From NCBI GenBank assembly GCA_032358165.1, contig JAALGY010000035.1, positions 682,001 through 746,000 on the forward strand: DNA of 64,000 bases, read 5' to 3'. The position numbers and the translations under genes were made by a program. Below the pieces are notes generated by a model. The model made no database searches. It saw only the letters and a program-made list of their open reading frames with translations, and was not told the DNA's origin. Shown in pieces: positions 1-9,624 of the stretch. Each line of letters opens with the position of its first letter. Positions within the stretch are counted from its first letter, which is position 1. The stretch is from Diplosphaera chodatii. Taxonomy: Eukaryota; Chlorophyta; Trebouxiophyceae; Prasiolales; Stichococcaceae.

Positions 1-2
1 GA

Positions 3-206
3 CACTTCGCACTTGATGGCCCCACAGTCGCAAGGTCAGAAGCAACTGCAGCGCAGCTCAGCATGATGGTAGCACACACTAGAGGTATGCACAGCGCAAT
101 CAGCCCCCTTCTGGGTGAACTATGGCAGGAACTGGCAGATGAACGCCGATGTGGGAAAGGAGATGAGAACTCGCAGGTGGGCAGGGGTCATGGTTTGGTC
201 GCGTGA
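3..206 (+). CDS. possible 3' end of a gene entering from the left edge
   Basis: One frame is open from the window edge to a TGA at 204-206, giving about 67 residues with a helical, alanine- and leucine-containing stretch (for example MHSAISPLLGELWQELADER). It could be the last exon of an unseen upstream plus-strand gene. A GTGGGC donor-like site at 175 would instead end the exon earlier. The composition looks coding but I recognise no family, and an open frame of this length can occur by chance in GC-rich DNA. Confidence 0.35.
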   Translation, partial: HFALDGPTVARSEATAAQLSMMVAHTRGMHSAISPLLGELWQELADERRCGKGDENSQVGRGHGLVA

Positions 207-769
207 GGAGCTGCTTCTTATTGCCAGTCAGACAGCCAGAGACGCTTGGATTTGCTGACAAGGCAGCATGGCACCCGTGCTGTGCAGGCCCGGCGAAGGG
301 CTCAATGTGGTGCATTTTTGAACCCGTGGCCGAGCTGTGGCTCGCCGCACCTGCATTCCAGCTTTGTGCTGCTGAACTTTGCATGGGAATTCTGACGGCA
401 GTTTCTGTCTCTTTACCACGACTTGCTTTCGTTATGTTGAGCTATTGTGCATGTTCAATCGGGAACCATGGGGGCTTGGTGCTATCACTCAACATCCCTG
501 CCAACATATACAGCTTGCACTTGTACGGTTGTACCGCCCTGCAACCCTCCTGTCTCCATTGTAGCTCTGCATGCAGTTGCATGATGCCATCCGTGGTACC
601 AGCTGGATGATCCTTCTGAGATTGCGTGTCTGACGCACACTAACTGAGCCCAGTTGTTAGGCTCTACGCTCGACTGTCAGTTACTTGCTGGATGACAGGA
701 AGCGCGCCGGTGTAGTAACAATTGCAAGACGCCTGCAGCGCTGTAGCCAACAAACCGTGCAGAACTCGG
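207..769. other. intergenic, upstream of the PIG-B gene
   Basis: No coding exon is supported here. Short open frames occur on both strands but none shows conserved-looking sequence or splice continuity with a neighbour. The stretch should hold the promoter and 5' leader of the PIG-B gene; I see no clear TATA box. Confidence 0.4.
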
Positions 770-3621
770 ATGATCCTGTCTAATATCCAAGCCAGACCTC
801 TGCGCAGCATTGCTGGCGTCTGTCTGGCAATCAGGGCTGCCAATGCGCTGCTGATCCGCACCGCTTTCAGCCCGGATGAGTACTGGCAGAGCCTCGAAGT
901 GGCTCACCGCATCGTGTTCGGGTAAACTTGAACGCTTTCAATGCGCCCGTACTTCTTGTGTGTTGATCGAACACCACGGTCCAGTCGTCGTTTGTCGATG
1001 GCGTACCGCGCAGGTATGGACACCTGACTTGGGAGTGGGCGGCGGGGATACGCAGCTACCTGCACCCACTGATCTTCGCAGTGCCGCTGCAGGTGCTCAT
1101 CTCGTCATCTACTTGGTCACCCAAAACCTGCTGGCTTGCTCACCGGCTGCAGTCTATGCATCGATATTGCGGTTGACGCCATCTGCAGGTGGCCAAATGG
1201 CTGGAAGCCGACTCACAGACGGTCGTGCTGCGCGCGCCGCAGCTGCTGCAGGCCGCATGCGCGGCCGTGACAGATGTGTACGTGTACCTCCTGGCGATGC
1301 AGCGCTTTGGCCCGGCAGTTGCAGGGTATGCATGTCGTGCAGTCGCCAGCAACAGCAACGCGGGTCCCATGTGCGGCAATGACATGGCTGCATCCTGATG
1401 TACATTGTTGCCATGCACATGTGCACAAACGACGAATGTCAAACAGGCAGTTTGAGCTCGAGAACGCTGCTTGTGCAGGTGGACCCTGGTTGCACAGCTG
1501 GCGTCCTGGTTCAACGCCTACTGCCTGGTGCGCACGGTGTCCAGCTCGCTGGAGGCACTTGCCGCAGTGGCGGCCCTGTACCACCTGCAGCTCTACCGGG
1601 AAGCCCCTGATGCTACAGCAGCACGGCAGCATGTAGCTATTGCAGCGTTGGCAGCGGCGCTTGGCGTGATCCGTCCACCAAGCCTGCTCTTTTGGCTGCT
1701 GCCAGGTGTGTCAAGCTGTAGTGTTCGTCACACAGTGTCTGCGCAGCCCCAGATGCTCACTGCATGCAGTCATGTAGTAGGCCATATACACCTTGCAATG
1801 CTGGCTGTGCAGGCGTGGTGGAAGTGTACCGCGCGAAGCATCGGCGTGCACCCCTACTGCTGCACAGCATCACTGTTGGCAGCACAGTGTTGGCAATGTC
1901 TTGCATTGTGGACAGGGTGTTCTACGGCAGGTGCGAATATGATGTGCTGCTGGTTGTGACGTTTGGCTGCAAAGCTGCATCACAGCTGCCTGCTGTGCTA
2001 TTTATCACCAGCTTTGCACACTGACGCAACTACCAGCTCGCATCGCTTGCTGTGGCGCTGCGTGCAGGTGGATTCTCGTGCCGTGGGAGTTTGCAAGGTT
2101 CAACTTGCTAGGCAGCGGCAGCGCAATGTATGGGGCACACCCCTGGCACTGGAACCTGACCCAGGGTCTGCCCACCGTGGCCGCTACTCTGCTGCCACTG
2201 GTCATTGCTGGCGTGTGTCTGGCACCCAGGTGAGGCGGCCCTGCAGCCAGCTTGGCAGCACGAGTGCAGCATCTATACGGCTGGCAACTCTGATCTCCAA
2301 CGATGGTATTTTATCATGTTGAAGCTGTGCTTTCTGCAGGCCCCAGCGGGATCTGGCAGCCTTCGCGGCATGGAGCCTCGGCGTGTACAGCCTGCCGGCG
2401 CACAAGGAGTTCCGCTTCCTGCTGCCGGCGCTGCAGCTGCTCATGCCCTACTGCGGCGTGGCACTCGCTGCTGTCTTAGCGCCGGCACCTAAATCAGGTC
2501 AGCAAGGGCACGATCATCATCAGCAGCGGCAGCCGCAGCAGCAGCAGCATCAGTATCAGCAGCAGCAGCAGCAGCAGCAGCAGAGCGTGGCCCCCAGCAG
2601 CCGCGCTGGTCTGACACGCCGGCGCCAGCAACCTGCGCACGACCAGCAGGCCAGCAGCAGGGAGCAGCAGCTGCCGCGGCAAGGGCAAGTGCAAAGTGCA
2701 TGGGCAGGGCGGCGCCGGCGTGCGCTCCGTTTCGCGGCGGCGGCGGCGCTGCTGCTGCAGCCGCCGGCTGCGGCGTACTTCGGGCTGGTCCACCAGAGGT
2801 GCTGCTGCTGAAACCGCGAATCTCTGGGACGGGGGCGCCAGCAGGCAGCCCTCTGCACTCACATAGTGCCACGCTGCATCTGCCGCTGCATCTGCCGTTG
2901 CCCATGTACTTTTCCTCATGCTGCCAGTGCATCTGAAGCTTTGCTTGTCACCTGGATGTCCAGGGGCACGGTCGCCATCGTGTCGCACCTGGCAAAGCAG
3001 GCCGGTCAGCAGGGGCCCAATGATTGGACGCTGTTCCTGACGCCCTGCCACGCCACGCCGTGGTACTCCCACACCCACCGGGCGCTGCCGATGCGCTTCC
3101 TGGACTGCTCGCCACCCGGCTGGGCACCCGCCGTGGCCTGCCTCAACCCAGCGCCAGGGTTCTTCGGCGAGCTTGGCAGCATGGTAGCTGGACAAGGGTC
3201 TGGCCGGCTTGGCAGCGAATACAGCATGGACAGCAGACAGCGCACAGCAGTGGGCGGCTTGCAGCTGGGTTCGGCAGCGCTGCGGGGCTGTCAAAGGCGC
3301 TTTAATGCGAGTGCAGCTGCAGACCCTGGCTTCCGCAGCGAGCGGCAGCAGTTCGAAGCAGCGCCCGCAGCCTTCCTGCAGCGGCACCTTCCCTGGGGCC
3401 TGAGCAACAGCAGCCACGACACTAGCAGCAAGCTCCCCGGCCAGATTGTGCTGTTTGACGGCATGCTGGGCAGGGTGGCAGAATGGGTGCAGCCGCGGGG
3501 TTATGTGCAGACTATCCAGTTTAGCCATGCTGACTTCGGGGTGGATGGAGAGCGCCAAGCGGCTGTGGTGCTGCTCGAACGGCAGCCAGGACATCTGTTC
3601 CGGGGCACGGCACCAGTGTGA
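770..3621 (+). CDS. PIGB: GPI mannosyltransferase 3 (PIG-B / GPI10 type, GT22)
   Basis: This enzyme adds the third, alpha-1,2-linked mannose to the GPI-anchor precursor in the ER lumen, using dolichol-phosphate mannose. Eight exons (770-921, 1014-1092, 1189-1325, 1479-1705, 1813-1930, 2068-2229, 2340-2798, 2964-3621) join in frame to 663 residues. Family signatures run in order: SPDEYWQSLEVAH and YGHLTWEWAAGIRSYLHP near the N-terminus, VRTVSSSLEALAAVAALY, the YGAHPWHWNLTQGLP block, HKEFRFLLPALQL, and CHATPWYSHTHR...PMRFLDC near the C-terminus. The first ATG is at 770; the frame extends upstream only through a TTG. It is longer than the roughly 550 residues usual for animals because exon 7 carries a Gln/His-rich insert encoded by a CAG tract. 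The assignment is firm; each intron is inferred. Confidence 0.93.
2513..2583 (+). repeat. CAG/CAT trinucleotide tract in the PIG-B gene
   Basis: An impure CAG-rich microsatellite inside exon 7 of the PIG-B gene encodes a Gln/His-rich run at roughly residues 345-375, between the predicted last membrane segments. It ends in nine consecutive CAG codons. The reading frame continues on both sides into conserved family sequence, so it is a translated insertion. Confidence 0.85.
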
Positions 3622-4098
3622 CGGGTGTTGAAGCTTACAGAAGCGAGATGGGTCGAGCGAGCTCCAGACCTCAAGTGCTCTGGTCCAGCCTGAAGCTGAA
3701 CAGCTGCTGCGGTGCGGGCAACCAAGTCGACGAACTTTGAGACCAATGAACTGTGGACCAGCATCTCCAATGTCATTAGCAAAACGATGCAGCACATCAC
3801 GTCAAGCTCGTGGCTGCCAGCACGCACAACTACGTACGTGGCAAAGGTAGCCATTGCGAGCCAGAGGAACACCAGCAGCCGGCACAGGCTCTGATGTTCG
3901 TCTATCAGTTGCTGCAGTCGTTGTCCTATTTGTCATGTCTGCAACCTTGAAAAGAGGCTCACGCTGCTGCCAGATCACAGAAAGCTAGTCATCGTCAGCT
4001 CAAACCTTTGCATGAATTTCCTACCCGAGCTTGCCTGTTTCACCCCTTTGTTCGGCCATACTAGGTTTCAAGCTTGACCGCGCTGCCATGCCGGGAGT
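3622..4098. other. convergent intergenic region
   Basis: This lies between the stop codons of the PIG-B gene (plus) and the ankyrin gene (minus). It should hold both 3' untranslated regions. I see no further exon and no strong hairpin. Confidence 0.5.
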
Positions 4099-5838
4099 CT
4101 ATGCTGCCTGCGCCGAGTGGATACGGAAGGCGCTGCCCGGGATCTCTGCCAGCAGCGACAGCGACTGCATGGCGGCGGCTGTGCCGCACATGTGGAAGGG
4201 CTGCAGCGCCGCGCAGCCGGCGGCTGGGCGGACGGGCGCCGGGCACCCTGCAGTGCGGGGCACCGCCTTGCCGGGGGCCGCATGCCGCAGCGGGGGGTTC
4301 GGCAGCCGGGGCATGGCCGGCGAATCGGGGCGTGTGGCCATTGGTGCGGAGGCCGACGAGGCCAGCACGGCCGGCGGCTGCGCCTGAGCGTCCGCAGCCC
4401 GGCGCGGCCCGGAGCTGCGGGGCGGTGGCAGCGGCGTGTTGAGGGTGGCCAGCCACGCCGCCTCCAGCCGCTGGCGCTTGCCGGCGTGGCGGGCTACGGC
4501 CGCCGCGGCTGCCGTGACGGGCGCCGCCTCCCGCTGGTCCGGCGCCACGGCTGGGGCCGCGGCGCACTGCTGCAGCTGGGCGCTGCCTGGGGATGCCATG
4601 GCGGCCCACCGCCGGGGGCTGCGGGCCGGGGGGTCGGCCGCTGCGAGGGCGGCCTGCTGCGCCGACAGCAGCAGCCGCGCGGCTGCGGGGCTGGCCGCCA
4701 GGTGCAGCGGCGTCGCAGCAAAGACGTCGCGTGCTGACAGCTACAGAACGCAGAGTGGAAACAACTTAGACGATCTTTAATGATGACCTCACGACTTCAA
4801 AGAAGCAACATCACAACAGCAATACATTTGCTTTGGCCAGCTGTCGTAGTGAAACACTGAATGACAAGCAACCTGCACTGCGTCATCACACTGGTGTCAG
4901 CTCGGGACGGTACACACCTTCCCTCCGCGAGCCAGGAGGATGCGCAGAATGGGCGCCGCCCTGACGGCAGCGTCATCAGTGCACGCCGCGGCGGCCAGCA
5001 CGTGCAGGGGCGTGCGGCCGTGGGCGTCCGCAGCCGCAACATCGGCTCCAGCCTGCACCAGCGCCGCCACCAGGTGCAGCTCCAGCTTGCCCGTGGCAGT
5101 GCGCAGCCGGCGACCCATCCTGCGGAAAATGACCGCCACTGACATCGGCTCTGTCTTTGGGGGCCGTCCGAGCAGCAAGGGCTGCAGCGTGACGCACAAG
5201 GATGCTGTTGTGACACGTCTGCTGGCGACAGTGGGGTCGTGACGTGGTGTACGATGCTGCTTGGTGTCAGCACCGTCACGCATGCCGTGCTTGGCCAGTG
5301 CTAGACCAGTGGGAAAGCCTGCTCACTCGCTGGTCAGCTCGGCCTCGATGGCCCGCGCGGCGCTGCGCAGCTCCGCCAGGTGCGGGGCGTCCGGCGCAGC
5401 GGCCGCCAGGCGCAGCCCCTGCCGCCATGCCAGGGGATCCCGCGCGGCGCCGACGGACCCATCCACCTGCCTGGCCAGCGACTGCTGCGGCACCGGCGGC
5501 CGGGCCAGCTGCCTGTTGAGGCCCGGCAGCTCCCCCCGTGCCATCATGCCGCGCACGTCGTCAATGGTGCTGCTGCCGTAGCGGGGGAAGCCGCTGCGGC
5601 GCGGCTGCGGTGCGGGGTTGCCCTCCTCAGGGGCCGAGGTGGTCCGCACCAGCTCGCCCGCCCTGAAGTCCGGCTCCTGAGCTGTCGCCGCAGCTGCTGT
5701 TGGGCTGCCCCGGCCGCCCGACGGCAGGGGCCCCACACCCGCAGGCGTCCTGGCGGTGGGTCCGAGGTTGCCAATCGCCATGGCGCCGTGTGCCGCTGCC
5801 ACGGAGACCAGCGCCCCCCAGTCTGCCCGCTGGTTCAT
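4099..5838 (-). CDS. ankyrin-repeat protein, 450 residues
   Basis: Three exons on the minus strand (5838-5327, 5119-4914, 4733-4099) join without frame conflict into 450 residues ending AQAA. The first ATG begins MNQRADWGALVSVAAAHGA; the open frame upstream of it starts only at a TTG. Exon 2 and the start of exon 3 encode ankyrin-type units: VAALVQAGADVAAADAHGRT-PLHVLAAA and, across the splice, KVSRDVFAATPLHLAASPAA. The first about 170 residues and the last about 180 are Ala/Pro/Gly/Arg-rich and probably disordered. Ankyrin repeats bind proteins, but no partner or catalytic domain is visible, so the function is unknown. The exon 2 donor (GTACCG at 4913) was chosen because it alone keeps the repeat in frame. 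Confidence 0.75.
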
Positions 5839-6113
5839 GAGTGTCAACCTGCGGGGCGACGCACGGACGCTGATGTGGACCTAGCCCAATATTCCAGACG
5901 ACTCCCGAGTTGCTTGGGGAGTCGCAGTTGAGTACAGCTGGCAGCGTCCTCAGTGAGGACGGTGGCCCGCAAGGCGGAGTGTAGTGTCAACCAACGTGGA
6001 AGGTATCCCGTAAAGGCAATGACGGCGATGAGGATCGATCGGCAGGAGCGTGCGCAGTAAAACACGATAGATTCACGCCGTGCACTCGCGCAAGGAGTAC
6101 GCCACCACACGGT

Positions 6114-6951
6114 TCATTTCAAAAAACCGATTCGCCGCAGCGAGCATGAAGCGTCGCTGTTTGCGTCAAATAGAGCTTCATGAGCACTTTTAGACATGCA
6201 GACGGGGTCAAGCAACGTGACGAGTGATGCTGCACGCCACATCTCTTGCCTGGCTCTCTGGCTGAGCTGGCCGCGTGAGCGACTTTTTGAGACACCGCAG
6301 ACGGCTGCTTCGAGGGCAGATGCAACGAGCTCAGCTGATGCTTCAAGCCTGTGTCGGGGCGTCTTGACGCTATTTTCGTTGTGCGGACGCGCACTCTGTG
6401 TAGTCAAAGGGCACTTGCCTGCAGGGTGCAGTTGGGGCGCACTGAGGTTCCAGCAGCGTCCAGGAAGTTGGGGACCGGCCTGCTGCTTACTGTCGGCCAA
6501 GGGAGGCCACTTCTTGCCGCTTGCTGCACCGCCGCTCCGTGAAGGAAGGCAAGTCCCCCTGGAAGGTCTGGAGATCAGGCTGTCGCTGCCAACAGCGTCA
6601 CGCGCTGGTTGCTGCCGGGTCAGCTACGCTTGTGCGGATGTATACAGTCCTTCTTCAGGCCTGCGCTGAGCTACCCGTGGCTTGCGAGGCGGACAAACGA
6701 TCACAGTGCCCAAAATTGCTCGAAAAGTTCCGAGTGGCGCCAAAATATCCTGTGTCGTCCATGACCCATCACTTGAGTCTGCTGACCTGGCACCGTAACA
6801 TCTCTGACCGCCTCTGCGCCGTGCGCTTGTCTGCGTGGGGTCCTGACATCAGTGAACCGCGGAGTGTCTCCTCGACATACGCCTCGCTGAAGATGACAAG
6901 GTGCAGGGCTCGGCGCAGTCTGGCGGCTTGTACTGCAGTGGCACTCGAGAG
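6114..6951 (-). CDS. unrecognised multi-exon protein, 5' end unresolved
   Basis: Four minus-strand exons (6951-6787, 6749-6675, 6567-6491, 6348-6114) join in phase to an open frame of 183 residues ending in IGFLK and a TGA at 6114. Each junction has GT..AG borders and matching phase, which would be unlikely for non-coding DNA. Visible pieces include RALHLVIFSEAYVEETLRGS, DILAPLGTFRAILGTVIVCP, TFQGDLPSFTERRCSKRQEV and a helical C-terminal segment with RQEMWRAASLVTLLDPVC. I do not recognise the family. The start lies upstream, between 6952 and the dehydrogenase stop at 7209, and I could not fix it. There is no signal peptide or membrane segment in the visible part. Confidence 0.55.
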
Positions 6952-7208
6952 CTGAAAGTAATTGCAGGAGAGTTAGACGCTCCGACTGTGCAGCTGACAA
7001 GGACTCCCTATTTATGCAATAACATGAGGTTCTGTTACCAACACACATCACCACAGCAAGCGTATCAGTCTCCTAGCAACATGTGAACCCAACAGTCCGA
7101 TGCAACATTGCAGCGGCATACATATACACATCAGCCACAACACAACGACCAGATGCTCGAGGCACCTACAGCGTATCGCCACAATGGGGTTGGACGCTTC
7201 CGCCCAGC

Positions 7209-9146
7209 CTAGGCGTCAGTGGCGCCTGTCAGTTCACAGCTAACACGCCACAGCCGCTCTGCCGCCACAGCGTCCTTCGCACGGCGGGACGCCCGCAGCA
7301 CCTTGCCAGTCTTGACAAAGCGGCCAGCCACCTGCAAGTGCGCCAGCCAAGCACTCACCAGCGGAACAACCTGCAAGCAGGATGCACACCACCGCGCTGT
7401 GTGGGCTCCCTGGGTCTGTCCAACAAATGTACACTGCACGCCATGCAGCCAATCCAATGCAAGTTCGGCAGGGTTTCGCGCCTGCTCTTCCGGGGCGGCT
7501 GCCGCCCAGAGCATGGTGTCCGCGGCGGTGGACGGCGGCAGCAGGATCCAGGGCAGCAGCGCCTCCACGACAGGCCGCAGCAGGCGGCGCAGCGGCCGGG
7601 GCACCTGCGGCATCGCACGTCCGGCATTGCCACACAGCTGACGATGTGCCCCAACGTGCGGCATAGGCAACATTAAGCCTGTGTCCAAGGTCATGACGGC
7701 TCGAGGCCTGGGCCAGGGCTGCTCGATGAACGCACCTCCGAGCGGAAGTAGTTGCGGGCAAGCGCTGTGTCCAGCACGCCAGGGTCGACCGCCACGGCTG
7801 TGTGGCCGCTGCCGGCGCTGCAGCAGGGACCCACAGCTCATCAGGGGGTGCGAGATCAGCCTCCTCAGGACACATTCGACGTCACCCTGTGTTGAAGTGA
7901 CAATTTGACGACGGGTTGTGCTGGTCAATAGTACCTTTCAAAGCGCCGCTGGAAGGAGCGCACCGCCATGACAATGGCCAGCTTGCTGTCGCAGTACTGG
8001 CGGAGGGGCACATAATGCCGCTGGGCCTGTGCAAGTGATGTCCCATTATGGACGTCCATGGCGCAGCACAAATGTAGTGTGTAGGCATGGCCTTGCATGC
8101 AGTGGGACCATCACACCATGCAGCATGCTACCTGCAGGTCATCGAACTTCAGCTTGCCGCCTCGATGTGTCAGCGAGGTCACCATCAGCAACCGTGTGCC
8201 CGGCTGCGATGTACTCTGAAGCAGCAATGGAGCGCATCAGATGGACACACATGTCTCATGTGCAGGCATGCTGGTCCGCAACAACAAGGTGCACAAGCAT
8301 TAACGAATTTGGCACAACCCTGAGCAGCGTTTTTTTGTTATGGCTGGTACCTGCTTCTGCTTGGGAGCCAGCAGCAGCTCGTGCGCAAGCAACCAGTGCG
8401 AAAGGTAATTCACCTGCGCAATTGGCAGGTGCCAGATGTGTTTGCCCCATGACGTCGGACGCTGCAGCCCTGGCGCTGCCGGGATATGCAGCAAGATAGC
8501 AGGTTTGCAGATGGAAACGTCGATGGTACAGACTGACAGACCTCCCAGAACCCTGTTCAACCTGGAACTGCTGCTCCAACCCGTCTGGCGTTTCCCCCCG
8601 CTGCTCAGGCGCCATGACCCCAGCGTTGCAGATGAGCAGATCCGGCCGCCGCGGGCAGCGCCGCACGAACTCCCGCACGCTGGACAAGCGTGCCAGGTCC
8701 AGCTGCCGGAACTCCACGCTGCCGGTGTGTCTGTGCTTGGTGCCGCTGTTGGTGCGGGGACTGCCACTGCCGTCGCTGTCACTGCCTCTGTTCTCGCCAG
8801 TCTGGTCACTGCCGCCGTCGCTGTCATGCGTGCAGAGCTGCTGCAGCGACGCCCGCACGTGCCGCGCCGCAGCCTCCCCTCGCTCCGAGGAGCGGCAGGC
8901 CATAAGGACGGTGGCGCCGCGTCTGGCGAGCGCAGCAGAGGTGTCCAGGCCGACACCGGCGTTGGCGCCGGTCACGATGCACAGCTTGCCGGCCAGGGAC
9001 CCGCCGAAGGCGTCAGGCTGGGCTGCAGGCGTGCCTCCACGTCGCCTGACGCGGCTGGTGACATTGATGCGCACATTGTCCAGCAGCTCTGGCAGTGCTC
9101 CTGCCTTCAGGAGCAGCAGGTCCGCCCAATCTTGCAGGTATGACAT
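7209..9146 (-). CDS. short-chain dehydrogenase/reductase (retinol dehydrogenase-like)
   Basis: A classical SDR that should oxidise or reduce a lipid or small carbonyl/alcohol substrate with NAD(P)(H). Exons 9146-8562, 8413-8351, 8203-8132, 8026-7935, 7817-7736 and 7604 onward to the TAG at 7209 join in phase. Cofactor motif TGANAGVG, then LLICNAGVM, the dimer segment GLEQQFQ-VNYLSHWLL, the catalytic QYCDSKLAIV (YxxxK) and VAVDPGVLDTALARNYF are all present in the usual order. A Gly/Ser/Asp-rich insert of about 35 residues, absent from typical members, sits between the second and third beta strands. The last exon may hide one more intron before VAGRFVKTGKVLRASRRAKD. The substrate cannot be inferred. 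Confidence 0.88.
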
Positions 9147-9624
9147 CTATGACCACGTCTGGTGCGATCAGGAAGTCAGCATGCAGGTCTGCTTGCAAGC
9201 TGGTGTGCACACGGCAGATCAGATAACAGCACTGAAAGGTCATGCAGCCATCAAGTGTGGGCACAGGATCAGGGGCCTGAAGTGCTCAAACACTGCAGCA
9301 GATTCGCAATGGCGAGCGGCAAGCCTCCTCAGAAGCACATGGTGCATGTCTGAGTCCGACATTGTTGGGAATCGACAAGGGGAATAGAACTATTCCCTTG
9401 GAATTGAACTGAGCAGTACAGGAACTTCATCTTCATGCCCAGAGTCCAAAGTTCTCCATGTCACAGCAATGCTGAGCCGCGTCGCCCTGCACTTGCTTTG
9501 TGTCGGCTGATTTCATCCGCCAGCGCGTTATTTGGCTGCCAGGCTATGCAGCCGGCACCTGAATGATCGATGGTGAGACCCAGGGATGTCTGCGGGTGAC
9601 TGACCCAAATTAGCGCGAGCCGGC
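9147..9624. promoter_or_regulatory. divergent promoter region, dehydrogenase / receptor kinase 1
   Basis: These 478 bases separate two start codons that point away from each other, so they should carry both promoters. A near-perfect inverted repeat lies at 9377-9398. No TATA box stands out. Assignment as regulatory DNA rests on position only. Confidence 0.45.
9377..9398. repeat. short inverted repeat (about 10-bp arms)
   Basis: The arms AAGGGGAATAG and CTATTCCCTT are complementary apart from one bulged G and are separated by two bases. The element sits in the divergent interval between the dehydrogenase and the first receptor kinase. With so short a spacer it is more like a binding-site palindrome than a hairpin, but no factor can be named. 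Confidence 0.5.

Noticed and set aside
2494..3795. 433-codon minus-strand open frame
   Set aside because: It is the complement of PIG-B exons 7 and 8 and contains the antisense of the CAG tract; the plus strand has clear conserved motifs.
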